64,000 nucleotides of DNA from Brienomyrus brachyistius (taxonomy: Eukaryota; Chordata; Actinopteri; Osteoglossiformes; Mormyridae): assembly GCF_023856365.1 (NCBI RefSeq), contig NC_064536.1, positions 34,588,776-34,652,775 on the forward strand. Reading direction: 5' to 3'. Shown here one piece after another: positions 46,388 through 59,896 of this stretch; the stretch's first letter is position 1, and every line of letters begins with the position of its first letter. The notes beneath the pieces are model-generated. The model was given only the letters and a program-made list of their open reading frames with translations. It was not told the DNA's origin and made no database searches. A program made the translations under genes and the position numbers.

Positions 46388-49178
46388 GCGGAAAGAGATA
46401 GGATGAAGTTCTACATGGATTTGAATTTGGCATGGGCCAGTGCATTAGATAAGTAACAAATCTCAATTTTATCATTAACAGTTCAATAGAAATAAGCAGA
46501 AATGCAAATCCTGTCGCTGTAGTGCCCCCATGTGGACAATTGGGGTGGCCTTCGCAGGGGTTGCTAGGGGTTAGGAGACAAATGTACAAGCCTATTTTTG
46601 TTCAGATCAGCTGTTGTTAAGCCTGTCAAAGGCCTGTCAGAATGCTGCTTGATTTTGATTGGCTGATGGTGGCTAGGGTTTTATGACTAATGACTGCCCT
46701 GATAGATTCCTGACCTCAGGCTTCAGAGTAGTACATGTATGCCAAATTTCATTTGGATCGGTCAAGGAAGTCAGGAGATATTGGCAGTTTTTAGTTGTAG
46801 CGCCCCCTATTGACGAAATGCGGCCCGCCTTCAATAGTGTCCCCAGAATTTGGTACAGAGATAGGATTTCAAATTTGGTGAAGGTAGGCTAAGGTATGGC
46901 CAAGTTATAACAGTCAGACCAATACTGGTTAAATTTACGTAGACTTTGGGCGTGGCTAGTGGCCGTATGATAGACCAATATCAGCATTATTTGAATTAGT
47001 ATTCATCAGCTCAGAGACCTGATCAGTTTGATACCTCATTTGTCTGATTCCGTCAGACGGTGTAGGAATTACAAGCAAAAGTAGGTTTTGCAAATTATGC
47101 AAATTAGCAAAAAATCTAAGTAGGCGGAGCTTAATAGTCCAAATGGCAAGTTGGTAGGGCAAGGATGTCTCTATCAGTAGAAATATGAATTTCAATTATA
47201 GGACTAACAGGACAGGAGATATCAATCAAAACGCGTTAGGGGGCGCCACGGCGCCCCCATCTGGCCGACATGGTTGGGTCGGATGATCTGAGTAGCGGGG
47301 AGGAATTGACATCATCCTACCAAGTTTCATAATTCTAGCACTTACGGTTTAGGCTGTACATTCAGTTTTAGGGCAGAAAAATAATAATAATAATCCTAAG
47401 AAAAACAATAAGGTTCCATTGCACTTCGTGCTTTGGAACCTTAAATATAACTGCAAGCAGTGATAAGTGGTTCCAAAGCTAATGGAAAGAATAAGTGGGT
47501 AGAAATGGAGTACATGGAATAAAATGAAAAGTTCAATAATAATAGGACATAAAATAGAGACCGTAACTGCTGGGCAATGCATTTAAATAGTCAGAAAGTA
47601 GGAAATACTACTACGATAGCATGAGAAGCTAATGGACAGAATAAGTGGGTAGACATGGAGTACATAGCATAAAATGAAAAGTTCAATGGCATAAAATGAA
47701 AAGTTCAATAATAATAGGACATGAAATAGAGACTGTAATTGCTGGCCAATGCATTTAAATAGTCAGAAAGTAGGAAACAGTACTACAATAGCATGAGATC
47801 TGACATGTTGATGTTACAGTAGAAACGTTTAGTTAGGATAAGAAAAAGGGTGGATGAGAATCAGGAGGAAAATGTAATTGCACCTGCTTAGGAGAAATAT
47901 CACCAATGTAGATCTGTCTGGTGAAGTGCCTGAGCTTGACTGAATATATGGTTTGGGATGATGGCATATGAACAGTGGCTGTAGCGCCCCTGTTTGACTG
48001 ATCGGCACCAAAGTTGGTGGGTCTCTCTGGGAGGCCGTGCTACATTAGTGGGTAAAATTTGGTGAGAATCGGATGAAGAATGCCTGAGATTTAGCTGTTT
48101 GATTGAAATAGGAATTGAAATGGTTTGGCCAGCAGGTGGAGCCTGCGCTCCATGGATAAATTCTATTCAATACTTTTAGGCCTTCTCAGCCAAGTTTGCT
48201 CTTAGACACATATGAACAGTCGCCATAGCGCCCCCGTTTGACCGATCGACATCAAAGTTGGAGGGTCTGTCTGTGGGCCAGTGCTAAATTAGTGGGTGAA
48301 ATTTTGTGAGGATTGGATGAAGCAAGCCTGAGATTTAGCTGTTTGACCTAAGGTGGATCTTAGGAGTATACAGATAGTGGCCATAGCACCCCCGTTTGAC
48401 CGATCGGCATCAAAGTTTGAGGGTATGTCTGTAGACCAGTGCTACATAATTGGATCAAATTTCGTGAGGATTGGATGAAGCACGCCTGAGATTTAGCTGT
48501 TTGATTGAAATCGGCTTATAAATGATGCAGGATGGGTGTGGCTGGTGGCCATATTATACAGATAGGTCAGGTATTTTTTAATATTCATCCCTGATGGCAG
48601 TGTCTTGATTGACTTGACACCAGAATCACTTACATGGGGTGTAGATTGTTAAAGTTATAGGAATATTTCATTTAATCCGTTTTTAAATATCACAAGGGAA
48701 TGCAGATGACTGTTATTGTGCTATACATATATCTTGATTTGGCATGACTCACAGAACTTGCAGTACAAAGGATTTTTACCAGTAATATGAGACTTGAACA
48801 GAAATGAGATAAATGTCACTTTCACTGGTTTTGCAGGTTTAGAGACACATATTGCATTGCTGTAGCGCCCCCGTTTGACCGATCGGCACCAAATTTGGAG
48901 GGCCCTTACCCAATACCGTCCTTGATGACATATTCAAGTTTGGTAGTGATTGGCTGAGGCAGGCCTGAGATACAGCTGTCTGATTGAAGTGGGCGTGGCA
49001 CCTGTATGGTCTGGATGTGGCTGGTCGCCGTACCTTATAGAAAGTTTAGGATTTTTTGAATAATTGTATACCAGGACTGTCTCCTGATTTGAATAATACT
49101 AGATATACATAGGTTGGTTGAAAATCCAAGGAGGTTAACGAAATGTCATGTTTTTAGACTCCTATAAAATACGCAAAA
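46388..49178. repeat. Array B unit 9 (beta), 2791 bp
   Basis: Beta type with one hairpin (47412-47440). It shares the AGAATTTGGTACAGAG variant with units 10, 14 and 15. Confidence 0.9.
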
Positions 49179-51706
49179 GCGGAAAGAGATAGGATGAAGT
49201 TCTACATGGATTTGAATTTGGCATGGGCCAGTGCATTAGATAAGTAACAAATCTCAATTTTATCATTAACAGTTCAATAGAAATAAGCAGAAATGCAAAT
49301 CCTGTCGCTGTAGCGCCCCCATGTGGACAATTGGGGTGGCCTTCGCAGGGGTTGCTAGGGGTTAGGAGACAAATGTACAAGCCTATTTTTGTTCAGATCA
49401 GCTGTTGTTAAGCCTGTCAAAGGCCTGTCAGAATGCTGCTTGATTTTGATTGGCTGATGGTGGCTAGGGTTTTATGACTAATGACTGCCCTGATAGATTC
49501 CTGACCTCAGGCTTCAGAGTAGTACATGTATGCCAAATTTCATTTGGATCGGTCAAGGAAGTCAGGAGATATTGGCAGTTTTTAGTTGTAGCGCCCCCTA
49601 TTGACGAAATGCGGCCCGCCTTCAACAGTGTCCCCAGAATTTGGTACAGAGATAGGATTTCAAATTTGGTGAAGGTAGGCTAAGGTATGGCCAAGTTATA
49701 ACAGTCAGACCAATACTGGCTAAATTTACGTAGACTTTGGGCGTGGCTAGTGGCCGTATGATAGACCAATATCAGGGTTATTTGAATTAGTATTCATCAG
49801 CTCAGAGACCTGATCGGTTTTATACCTCATTTGTCTGATTCCGTCAGACAGTGTAGGAATTACAAGCAAAAGTAGGTTTTGCAAATTATGCAAATTAGCA
49901 AAAAATCTAAGTAGGCGGAGCTTAATAGTCCAAATGGCAAGTTGGTAGGGCAAGGATGTCTCTATCAGTAGAAATATAAATTTCAATTATAGGACTAACA
50001 GGACAGGAGATATCAATCAAAACGCGTTAGGGGGCGCCACGGCGCCCCCATCTGGCCGACATGGTTGGGTCGGATGATCTGAGTAGCGGGGAGGAATTGA
50101 CATCATCCTACCAAGTTTCATAATTCTAGCACTTACGGTTTAGGCTGTACATTCAGTTTTAGGGCAGAAAAATAATAATAATAATCCTAAGAAAAACAAT
50201 AAGGTTCCATTGCACTTCGTGCTTTGGAACCTTAATAAATATAACTGCAAGCAGTGATAAGCGGTTCCAAAGCTAATGGAAAGAATAAGTGGGTAGAAAT
50301 GGAGTACATGGAATAAAATGAAAAGTTCAATAATAATAGGACATAAAATAGAGACCGTAACTGCTGGGCAATGCATTTAAATAGTCAGAAAGTAGGAAAT
50401 ACTACTACGATAGCATGAGAAGCTAATGGACAGAATAAGTGGGTAGACATGGAGTACACAGCATAAAATGAAAAGTTCAATAATAATAGGACATGAAATA
50501 GAGACTGTAATTGCTGGCCAATGCATTTAAATAGTCAGAAAGTAGGAAGCAGTACTACAATAGCATGAGATCTGACATGTTGATGTTACAGTAGAAATGT
50601 TTAGTTAGGATAAGAAAAAGGGTGGATGAGAAACAGGAGGAAAATGTAATTGCATCTACTTAGGAGAAATATCACCAATGTAGATCTGTCTGGTGAAGTG
50701 CCTGAGCTTGACTGAATATATGGTTTGGGATGATGGCATATGAACAGTGGCTGTAGCGCCCCCGTTTGACCGATCGACATCAAAGTTGGAGGGTCTGTCT
50801 GTGGGCCAGTGCTACATTAGTGGGTGAAATTTTGTGAAGATTGGATGAAGCAAGCCTGAGATTTAGCTGTTTGACCTAAGGTGGATCTTAGGGGTATACA
50901 GATAGTGGCCATAGCACCCCCGTTTGATCGATCGGCATCAAAGTTTGAGGGTATGTCTGTAGACCAGTGCTACATAAGTGGATCAAATTTCGTGAGGATT
51001 GGATGAAGCATGCCTGAGATTTAGCTGTTTGATTGAAATCGGCTTATAAATGATGCAGGTTGGGTGTGGCTGGTGGCCATATTATACATAAAGGTCAGGT
51101 ATTTTTTAATAATCATCCCTGACGGCAGTGTCTTGATTGACTTGACACCAGAATCACTTACATGCGGTGTAGATTGTTAAAGTTATAGGAATATTTCATT
51201 TAATCCATTTTTAAATATCACAAGGGAATGCAGATGACTGTTATTATGCAATACATATATCTTGATTTGGCATGACTCACAGAACTTGCAGTACAAAGGA
51301 TTTTTACCAGTAATATGAGACTTGAACAGAAATGAGATAAATGTCACTTTCACTGGTTTTGCAGGTTTAGAGACACATATTGCATTGCTGTAGCGCCCCC
51401 GTTTGACCAATCGGCACCAAATTTGGAGGGCCCTTACCCACTGCCGTCCTTGATGGCATATTCAAGTTTGGTAGTGATTGGCTGAGGCAGGCCTGAGATA
51501 CAGCTGTCTGATTGAAGTGGGCGTGGCACCTGTATGGTCTGGATGTGGCTGGTCGCCGTACCTTATAGAAAGTTTAGGATTTTTTGAATAATTGTATACC
51601 AGGACTGTCTCCTGATTTGAATAATACTAGATATACATAGGTTGGTTGAAAATCCAAGGAGGTTAACGAAATGTCATGTTTTTAGACTCCTATAAAATAC
51701 GCAAAA
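49179..51706. repeat. Array B unit 10 (beta), 2528 bp, sub-repeat deletion
   Basis: Beta type with one hairpin (50203-50231). About 242 bp is missing between the first and second GTTTGAC sub-repeats near 50760, and a 22-bp GGCATAAAATGAAAAGTTCA repeat is also absent. This is the only complete unit without the CCAGCAGGTGGAGC motif. Confidence 0.88.
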
Positions 51707-54458
51707 GCGGAAAGAGATAGGATGAAGTTCTACATGGATTTGAATTTGGCATGGGTCAGTGCATTAGATAAGTAACAAATCTCAATTTTATCATTAACAG
51801 TTCAATAGAAATAAGCAGAAATGCAAATCCTGTCGCTGTAGCGCCCCCATGTGGACAATTGGGGTGGCCTTCGCAGGGGTTGCTAGGGGTTATGAGCCAA
51901 ATGTACAAGCCTATTTTTGTTCAGATCAGCTGTTGTTAAGCCTGTCAAAGGCCTGTCAGAATGCTGCTTGATTTTGATTGGCTGATGGTGGCTAGGGTTT
52001 TATGACTAATGACTGCCCTGATAGATTCCTGACCTCAGGCTTCAGAGTAGTACATGTATGCCAAATTTCATTTGGATCGGTAAAGGAAGTCAGGAGATAT
52101 TGGCAGTTTTTAGTTGTAGCGCCCCCTATCGACGAAATGCGGCCCGCCTTCAATAGTGTCCCCAGAATTTGGTACGGAGATAGGATTTCAAATTTGGTGA
52201 AGGTAGGCTAAGGTATGGCCAAGTTATAACAGTCAGACCAATACTGGCTAAATTTACGTAGACTTTGGGCGTGGCTAGTGGCCGTATGATAGACCAATAT
52301 CAGGGTTATTTGAATTATTATTCATCAGCTCAGAGACCTGATCAGTTTGATACCTCATTTGTCTGATTCCGTCAGACGGTGTAGGAATTACAAGCAAAAG
52401 TAGGTTTTGCAAATTATGCAAATTAGCAAAAAATCTAAGTAGGCGGAGCTTAATAGTCCAAATGGCAAGTTGGTAGGGCAAGGATGTCTCTATCAGTAGA
52501 AATATGAATTTCAATTATAGGACTAACAGGACAGGAGATATCAATCAAAACGCGTTAGGGGGCGCCACGGCGCCCCCATCTGGCCGACATGGTTGGGTCG
52601 GATGATCTGAGTAGCGGGGAGGAATTGACATCATCCTACCAAGTTTCATAATTCTAGCACTTACGGTTTAGGCTGTACATTCAGTTTTAGGGCAGAAAAA
52701 TAATAATAATAATAATAATAATAAATATAACTGCAAGCAGTGATAAGCGGTTCCAAAGCTAATGGAAAGAATAAGTGGGTAGAAATGGAGTACATGGAAT
52801 AAAATGAAAAGTTCAATAATAATAGGACATAAAATAGAGACCGTAACTGCTGGGCAATGCATTTAAATAGTCAGAAAGTAGGAAATACTACTACGATAGC
52901 ATGAGAAGCTAATGGACAGAATAAGTGGGTAGACATGGAGTACACAGCATAAAATGAAAAGTTCAATGGCATAAAATGAAAAGTTCAATAATAATAGGAC
53001 ATGAAATAGAGACTGTAATTGCTGGCCAATGCATTTAAATAGTCAGAAAGTAGGAAACAGTACTACAATAGCATGAGATCTGACATGTTGATGTTACAGT
53101 AGAAACGTTTAGTTAGGATAAGAAAAAGGGTGGATGAGAAACAGGAGGAAAATGTAATTGCACCTGCTTAGCAGAAATATCACCAATGTAGATCTGTCTG
53201 GTGAAGTGCCTGAGCTTGACTGAATATATGGTTTGGGATGATGGCATATGAACAGTGGCTGTAGCGCCCCTGTTTGACTGATCGGCACCAAAGTTGGTGG
53301 GTCTCTCTGGGAGGCCGTGCTACATTAGTGGGTAAAATTTGGTGAGAATCGGATGAAGAATGCCTGAGATTTAGCTGTTTGATTGAAATAGGAATTGAAA
53401 TGGTTTGGCCAGCAGGTGGAGCCTGCGCTCCATGGATAAATTCTATTCAATATTTTTAGGCCTTCTCAGCCAAGTTTGCTCTTAGACACATATGAACAGT
53501 CGCCATAGCGCCCCCGTTTGACTGATCGACATCAAAGTTGGAGGGTCTGTCTGTGGGCCAGTGCTACATTAGTGGGTGAAATTTTGTGAGGATTGGATGA
53601 AGCAAGCCTGAGATTTAGCTGTTTGACCTAAGGTGGATCTTAGGAGTATACAGATAGTGGCCATAGCACCCCCGTTTGACCGATCGGCATCAAAGTTTGA
53701 GGGTATGTCTGTAGACCAGGGCTACATAAGTGGATAAAATTTCGTGAGGATTGGATGAAGCATGCCTGAGATTTAGCTGTTTGATTGAAATCGGCTTATA
53801 AATGATGCAGGTTGGGTGTGGCTGGTGGCCATATTATACAGAAAGGTCAGGTATTTTTTAATAATCATCCCTGACGGCAGTGTCTTGATTGACTTGACAC
53901 CAGAATCACTTACATGGGGTGTAGATTGTTAAAGTTATAGGAATATTTCATTTAATCAGTTTTTAACTATCACAAGGGAATGAAGATGACTGTTATTATG
54001 CAATACATATATCCTGATTTGGCATGACTCACAGAACTTGCAGTACAAAGGATTTTTACCAGTAATATGAGACTTGAACAGAAATGAGATAAATGTCACT
54101 TTCACTGGTTTTGCAGGTTTAGAGACACATATTGCATTGCTGTAGCGCCCCCGTTTGACCAATCGGCACCAAATTTGGAGGGCCCTTACCCACTACCGTC
54201 CTTGATGACATATTCAAGTTTGGTAGTGATTGGCTGAGGCAGGCCTGAGATACAGCTGTCTGATTGAAGTGGGCGTGGCACCTGTGTGGTCTGGATGTGG
54301 CTGGTCGCCGTACCTTATAGAAAGTTTAGGATTTTTTGAATAATTGTGTACCAGGACTGTCTCCTGATTTGAATGATACCAGATTTACATAGGTTGGTTG
54401 AAAATCCAAGGAGGTTAACGAAATGTCATGTTTTTAGACTCCTATAAAATACGCAAAA
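51707..54458. repeat. Array B unit 11 (beta), 2752 bp
   Basis: Beta type. It has an expanded TAA microsatellite (about 52699-52725) in place of the hairpin module. Confidence 0.9.
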
Positions 54459-57331
54459 GCGGAAAGAGATAGGATGAAGTTCTACATGTCTTTGAATTTG
54501 CCATGGGCCAGTGCATTAGATAAGTAACAAATCTCAATTTTATCATTAACAGTTCAATAGAAATAAGCAGAAATGCAAATCCTGTCGCTGTAGCGCCCCC
54601 ATGTGGACAATTGGTGTGGCCTTCGCAGGGATTGCTAGGGGTTAGGAGACAAATGTACAAGCCTATTTTTGTTCATATCAGCTGTTGTTAAGCCTGTCAA
54701 AGGCCTGTCAGAATGCTGCTTGATTTTGATTGGCTGATGGTGGCTAGGGTTTTATGACTAATGACTGCCCTGATAGATTCCTGACCTCAGGCTTCAGAGT
54801 AGTACATGTATGCCAAATTTCATTTGGATCGGTCAAGGAAGTCAGGAGATATTGGCAGTTTTTAGTTGTAGCGCCCCCTATTGACGAAATGCGGCCCGCC
54901 TTCAACAGTGTCCCCAGAATGGGGTACGGAGATAGGATTTCAAATTTGGTGAAGGTAGGCTAAGGTATGGCCAAGTTATAACAGTCAGACCAATACTGGC
55001 TAAATTTACGTAGAATTTGGGCGTGGCTAGTGGCCGTATGATAGACCAATATCAGGGTTATTTGAATTATTATTCATCAGCTCAGAGACCTGATCGGTTT
55101 GATACCTCATTTGTCTGATTCCGTCAGACGGTGTAGGAATTACAAGCAAAAGTAGGTTTTGCAAATTATGCAAATTAGCAAAAAATCTAAGTAGGCGGAG
55201 CTTCATAGTCCAAAAGGCAAGTTGGTAGGGCAAGGATGTCTCTATCAGTAGAAATATGAATTTCAATTATAGGACTAACAGGACAGGAGATATCAATCAA
55301 AACGCGTTAGAGGGCGCCACGGCGCCCCCATCTGGCCGACATGGTTGGGTCGGATTATCTGAGTAGCGGGGAGGAATTGACATCATCCTACCAAGTTTCA
55401 TAATTCTAGCACTTACGGTTTAGGCTGTACATTCAGTTTTAGGGCAGAAAAATAATAATAATAATAATAATCCTAAGAAAAACAATAAGGTTCCATAGCA
55501 CTTCGTGCTTTGGAACCTTAATAATCCTAAGAAAAACAATAAGTTTCCATAGCACTTCGTGCTTTGGAACCTTAATAATAATCCTAAGAAAAACAATAAG
55601 GTTCCATAGCACTTCGTGCTTTGGAACCTTAATAAATATAACTGCAAGCAGTGATAAATGGTTCCAAAGCTAATGGAAAGAATAGGTGGGTAGACATGGA
55701 GTACACAGCATAAAATGAAAAGTTCAATAATAATGGGACATGAAATAGAGACTGTAATTGCTGGCCAATGCATTTAAATAGTCGGAAAGTAGGAAATACT
55801 ACTACAATAGCATGAGAAGCTAATGGACAGAATAGGCTGATCATTTAGACAGAAGAAAGGCTGAAAGTATTCAATGGCATTTTATAAATGGAGCAAGGGC
55901 TCCACCTGCTAGATAATTTATTACAAAATTGCAATTGCTGCAGTTTACACAGCCTAAAGTATAATTGAAGGCTGATAAATTTGTAAAAGTCAGAAGGCAG
56001 GACAGTAAAAGGAAATTGAAAATATGGACTCAGATGAAGGAGTGGGTGATTAATCTTTGAATGTTTGATGGAAAATAAGGATATTTCAGCTGAATTAACT
56101 AAGGTGGGTCTTAGACATATATGAACAGTGGCTGTAGCGCCCCCGTTTGACTGATCGGCACCAAAGTTGGTTGGTCTCTCTGGGAGGCCGTGCTACATTA
56201 GTGGGTAAAATTTGGTGAGAATCGGATGAAGCATGCCTGAGATTTAGCTGTTTGATTGAAATAGGAATTGAAATGGTTTGGCCAGCAGGTGGAGCCTGCG
56301 CTCCATGGATAAATTCTATTCAATATTTTTAGGCCTTCTCAGCCAAGTTTGCTCTTAGACACATATGAACAGTCGCCATAGCGCCCCCGTTTGACCGATC
56401 GACATCAAAGTTGGAGGGTCTGTCTGTGGGCCAGTGCTACATTAGTGGGTGAAATTTTGTGAGGATTGGATGAAGCAAGCCTGAGATTTAGCTGTTTGAC
56501 CTAAGGTGGATCTTAGGAGTATACAGATAGTGGCCATAGCACCCCCGTTTGACCGATCGGCATCAAAGTTTGAGGGTATGTCTGTAGACCAGTGCTACAT
56601 AAGTGGATCAAATTTCGTGAGGATTGGATGAAGCATGCCTGAGATTTAGCTGTTTGATTGAAATCGGCTTATAAATGATGCAGGTTGGGTGTGGCTGGTG
56701 GCCATATTATACAGAAAGGTCAGGTATTTTTTAATAATCATCCCTGACGGCAGTGTCTTGATTGACTTGACACCAGAATCACTTACATGGGGTGTAGATT
56801 GTTAAAGTTATAGGAATATTTCATTTAATCCGTTTTTAAATATCACAAGGGAATGCAGATGACTGTTATTATGCAATACATATATCTTGATTTGGCATGA
56901 CTCACAGAACTTGCAGTACAAAGGATTTTTACCAGTAATATGAGACTTGAACAGAAATGAGATAAATGTCACTTTCACTGGTTTTGCAGGTTTAGAGACA
57001 CATATTGCATTGCTGTAGCGCCCCCGTTTGACCAATCGGCACCAAATTTGGAGGGCCCTTACCCACTACCGTCCTTGATGACATATTCAAGTTTGGTAGT
57101 GATTGGCTGAGGCAGGCCTGAGATACAGCTGTCTGATTGAAGTGGGCGTGGCACCTGTATGGTCTGGATGTGGCTGGTCGCCGTACCTTATAGAAAGTTT
57201 AGGATTTTTTGAATAATTGTATACCAGGACTGTCTCCTGATTTGAATAATACTAGATATACATAGGTTGGTTGAAAATCCAAGGAGGTTAACGAAATGTC
57301 ATGTTTTTAGACTCCTATAAAATACGCAAAA
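54459..57331. repeat. Array B unit 12 (alpha), 2873 bp, three hairpins
   Basis: Alpha type carrying three tandem hairpin modules (55489-55628). It is the only alpha unit in the right half of the array. Confidence 0.9.
55450..55632. repeat. Triple hairpin cluster in unit 12
   Basis: Three hairpin modules follow each other with spacings of 54 and 57 bp, separated by short TAA tracts. The middle one carries GTTTCC instead of GGTTCC in the left arm, as do the single copy in unit 5 and the second copy in unit 2. Confidence 0.85.
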
Positions 57332-59896
57332 GCGGAAAGAGATAGGATGAAGTTCTACATGGATTTGAATTTGGCATGGGCCAGTGCATTAGATAAGTAA
57401 CAAATCTCTATTTTATCATTAACAGTTCAATAGAAATAAGCAGAAATGCAAATCCTGTCGCTGTAGCGCCCCCATGTGGACAATTGGGGTGGCCTTCGCA
57501 GGGGTTGCTAGGGGTTAGGAGACAAATGTACAAGCCTATTTTTGTTCAGATCAGCTGTTGTTAAGCCTGTCAAAGGCCTGTCAGAATGCTGCTTGATTTT
57601 GATTGGCTGATGGTGGCTAGGGTTTTATGACTAATGACTGCCCTGATAGATTCCTGACCTCAGGCTTCAGAGTAGTACATGTATGCCAAATTTCATTTGG
57701 ATCGGTCAAGGAAGTCAGGAGATATTGGCAGTTTTTAGTTGTAGCGCCCCCTATTGACGAAATGCGGCCCACCTTCAACAGTGTCCCCAGAATGGGGTAC
57801 GGAGATAGGATTTCAAATTTGGTGAAGGTAGGCTAAGGTATGGCCAAGTTATAACAGTCAGACCAATACTGGCTAAATTTACGTAGACTTTGGGCGTGGC
57901 TAGTGGCCGTATGATAGACCAATATCAGGGTTATTTGAATTATTATTCATCAACTCACAGACCTGATCGGTTTGATACCTCATTTGTCTGATTCCGTCAG
58001 ACGGTGTAGGAATTACAAGCAAAAGTAGGTTTTGCAAATTATGCAAATTAGCAAAAAATCTAAGTAGGCGGAGCTTCATAGTCCAAATGGCAAGTTGGTA
58101 GGGCAAGGATGTCTCTATCAGTAGAAATATGAATTTCAATTATAGGACTAACAGGACAGGAGATATCAATCAAAACGCGTTAGAGGGCGCCACGGCGCCC
58201 CCATCTGGCCGACATGGTTGGGTCGGATTATCTGAGTAGCGGGGAGGAATTGACATCATCCTACCAAGTTTCATAATTCTAGCACTTACGGTTTAGGCTG
58301 TACATTCAGTTTTAGGGCAGAAAAATAATAATAAATATAACTGCAAGCAGTGATAAGCGGTTCCAAAGCTAATGGAAAGAATAAGTGGGTAGAAATGGAG
58401 TACATGGAATAAAATGAAAAGTTCAATAATAATAGGACATGAAATAGAGACTGTAATTGCTGGCCAATGCATTTAAATAGTCAGAAAGTAGGAAACAGTA
58501 CTACAATAGCATGAGATCTGACATGTTGATGTTACAGTAGAAACGTTTAGTTAGGATAAGAAAAAGGGTGGATGAGAAACAGGAGGGAAATGTAATTGCA
58601 CCTGCTTAGGAGAAATATCACCAATGTAGATCTGTCTGGTGATGTGCCTGAGCTTGACTGAATATATGGTTTGGGATGATGGCATATGAACAGTGGCTGT
58701 AGCGCCCCTGTTTGACTGATCGGCACCAAAGTTGGTGGGTCTCTCTGGGAGGCCGTGCTACATTAGTGGGTAAAATTTGGTCAGAATCGGATGAAGAATG
58801 CCTGAGATTTAGCTGTTTGATTGAAATAGGAATTGAAATGGTTTGGCCAGCAGGTGGAGCCTGCGCTCCATGGATAAATTCTATTCAATATTTTTAGGCC
58901 TTCTCAGCCAAGTTTGCTCTTAGACACATATGAACAGTCGCCATAGCGCCCCCGTTTGACCGATCGACATCAAAGTTGGAGGGTCTGTCTGTGGGCCAGT
59001 GCTACATTAGTGGGTGAAATTTTGTGAGGATTGGATGAAGCAAGCCTGAGATTTAGCTGTTTGACCTAAGGTGGATCTTAGGAGTATACAGATAGTAGCC
59101 ATAGCACCCCCGTTTGACCGATCGGCATCAAAGTTTGAGGGTATGTCTGTAGACCAGTGCTACATAAGTGGATCAAATTTTGTGAGGATTGGATGAAGCA
59201 TGCCTGAGATTTAGCTGTTTGATTGAAATCGGCTTATAAATGATGCAGGTTGGGTGTGTCTGGTGGCCATATTATACAGAAAGGTCAGGTATTTTTTAAT
59301 AATCATCCCTGACGGCAGTGTCTTGATTGACTTGACACCAGAATCACTTACATGGGGTGTAGATTGTTAAAGTTATAGGAATATTTCATTTAATCAGTTT
59401 TTAAATATCACAAGGGAATGCAGATGACTGTTATTATGCAATACATATATCTTGATTTGGCATGACTCACAGAACTTGCAGTACAAAGGATTTTTACCAG
59501 TAATATGAGACTTGAACAGAAATGAGATAAATGTCACTTTCACTGGTTTTGCAGGTTTAGAGACACATATTGCATTGCTGTAGCGCCCCCGTTTGACCGA
59601 TCGGCAAGAAATTTGGAGGGCCCTTACCCACTACCGTCCTTGATGACATATTCAAGTTTGGTAGTGATTGGCTGAGGAAGGCCTGAGATACAGCTGTCTG
59701 ATTGAAGTGGGCGTGGCACCTGTATGGTCTGGATGTGGCTGGTCGCCGTACCTTATAGAAAGTTTAGGATTTTTTTAATAATTGTATACCAGGACTGTCT
59801 CCTGATTTGAATAATACTAGATATACATAGGTTGGATGAAAATCCAAGGAGGTTAACGAAATGTCATGTTTTTAGACTCCTATAAAATACGCAAAA
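57332..59896. repeat. Array B unit 13 (beta), 2565 bp, 172-bp collapse
   Basis: Beta type with only one copy of the 172-bp duplicated segment. The length deficit against the otherwise similar 2737-bp units is exactly 172 bp. Confidence 0.9.

Noticed and set aside
55489..55628. CRISPR-like appearance of three spaced hairpin repeats
   Set aside because: The genome is eukaryotic, the intervening sequence is TAA microsatellite and not unique spacers, and the repeats belong to the B unit.
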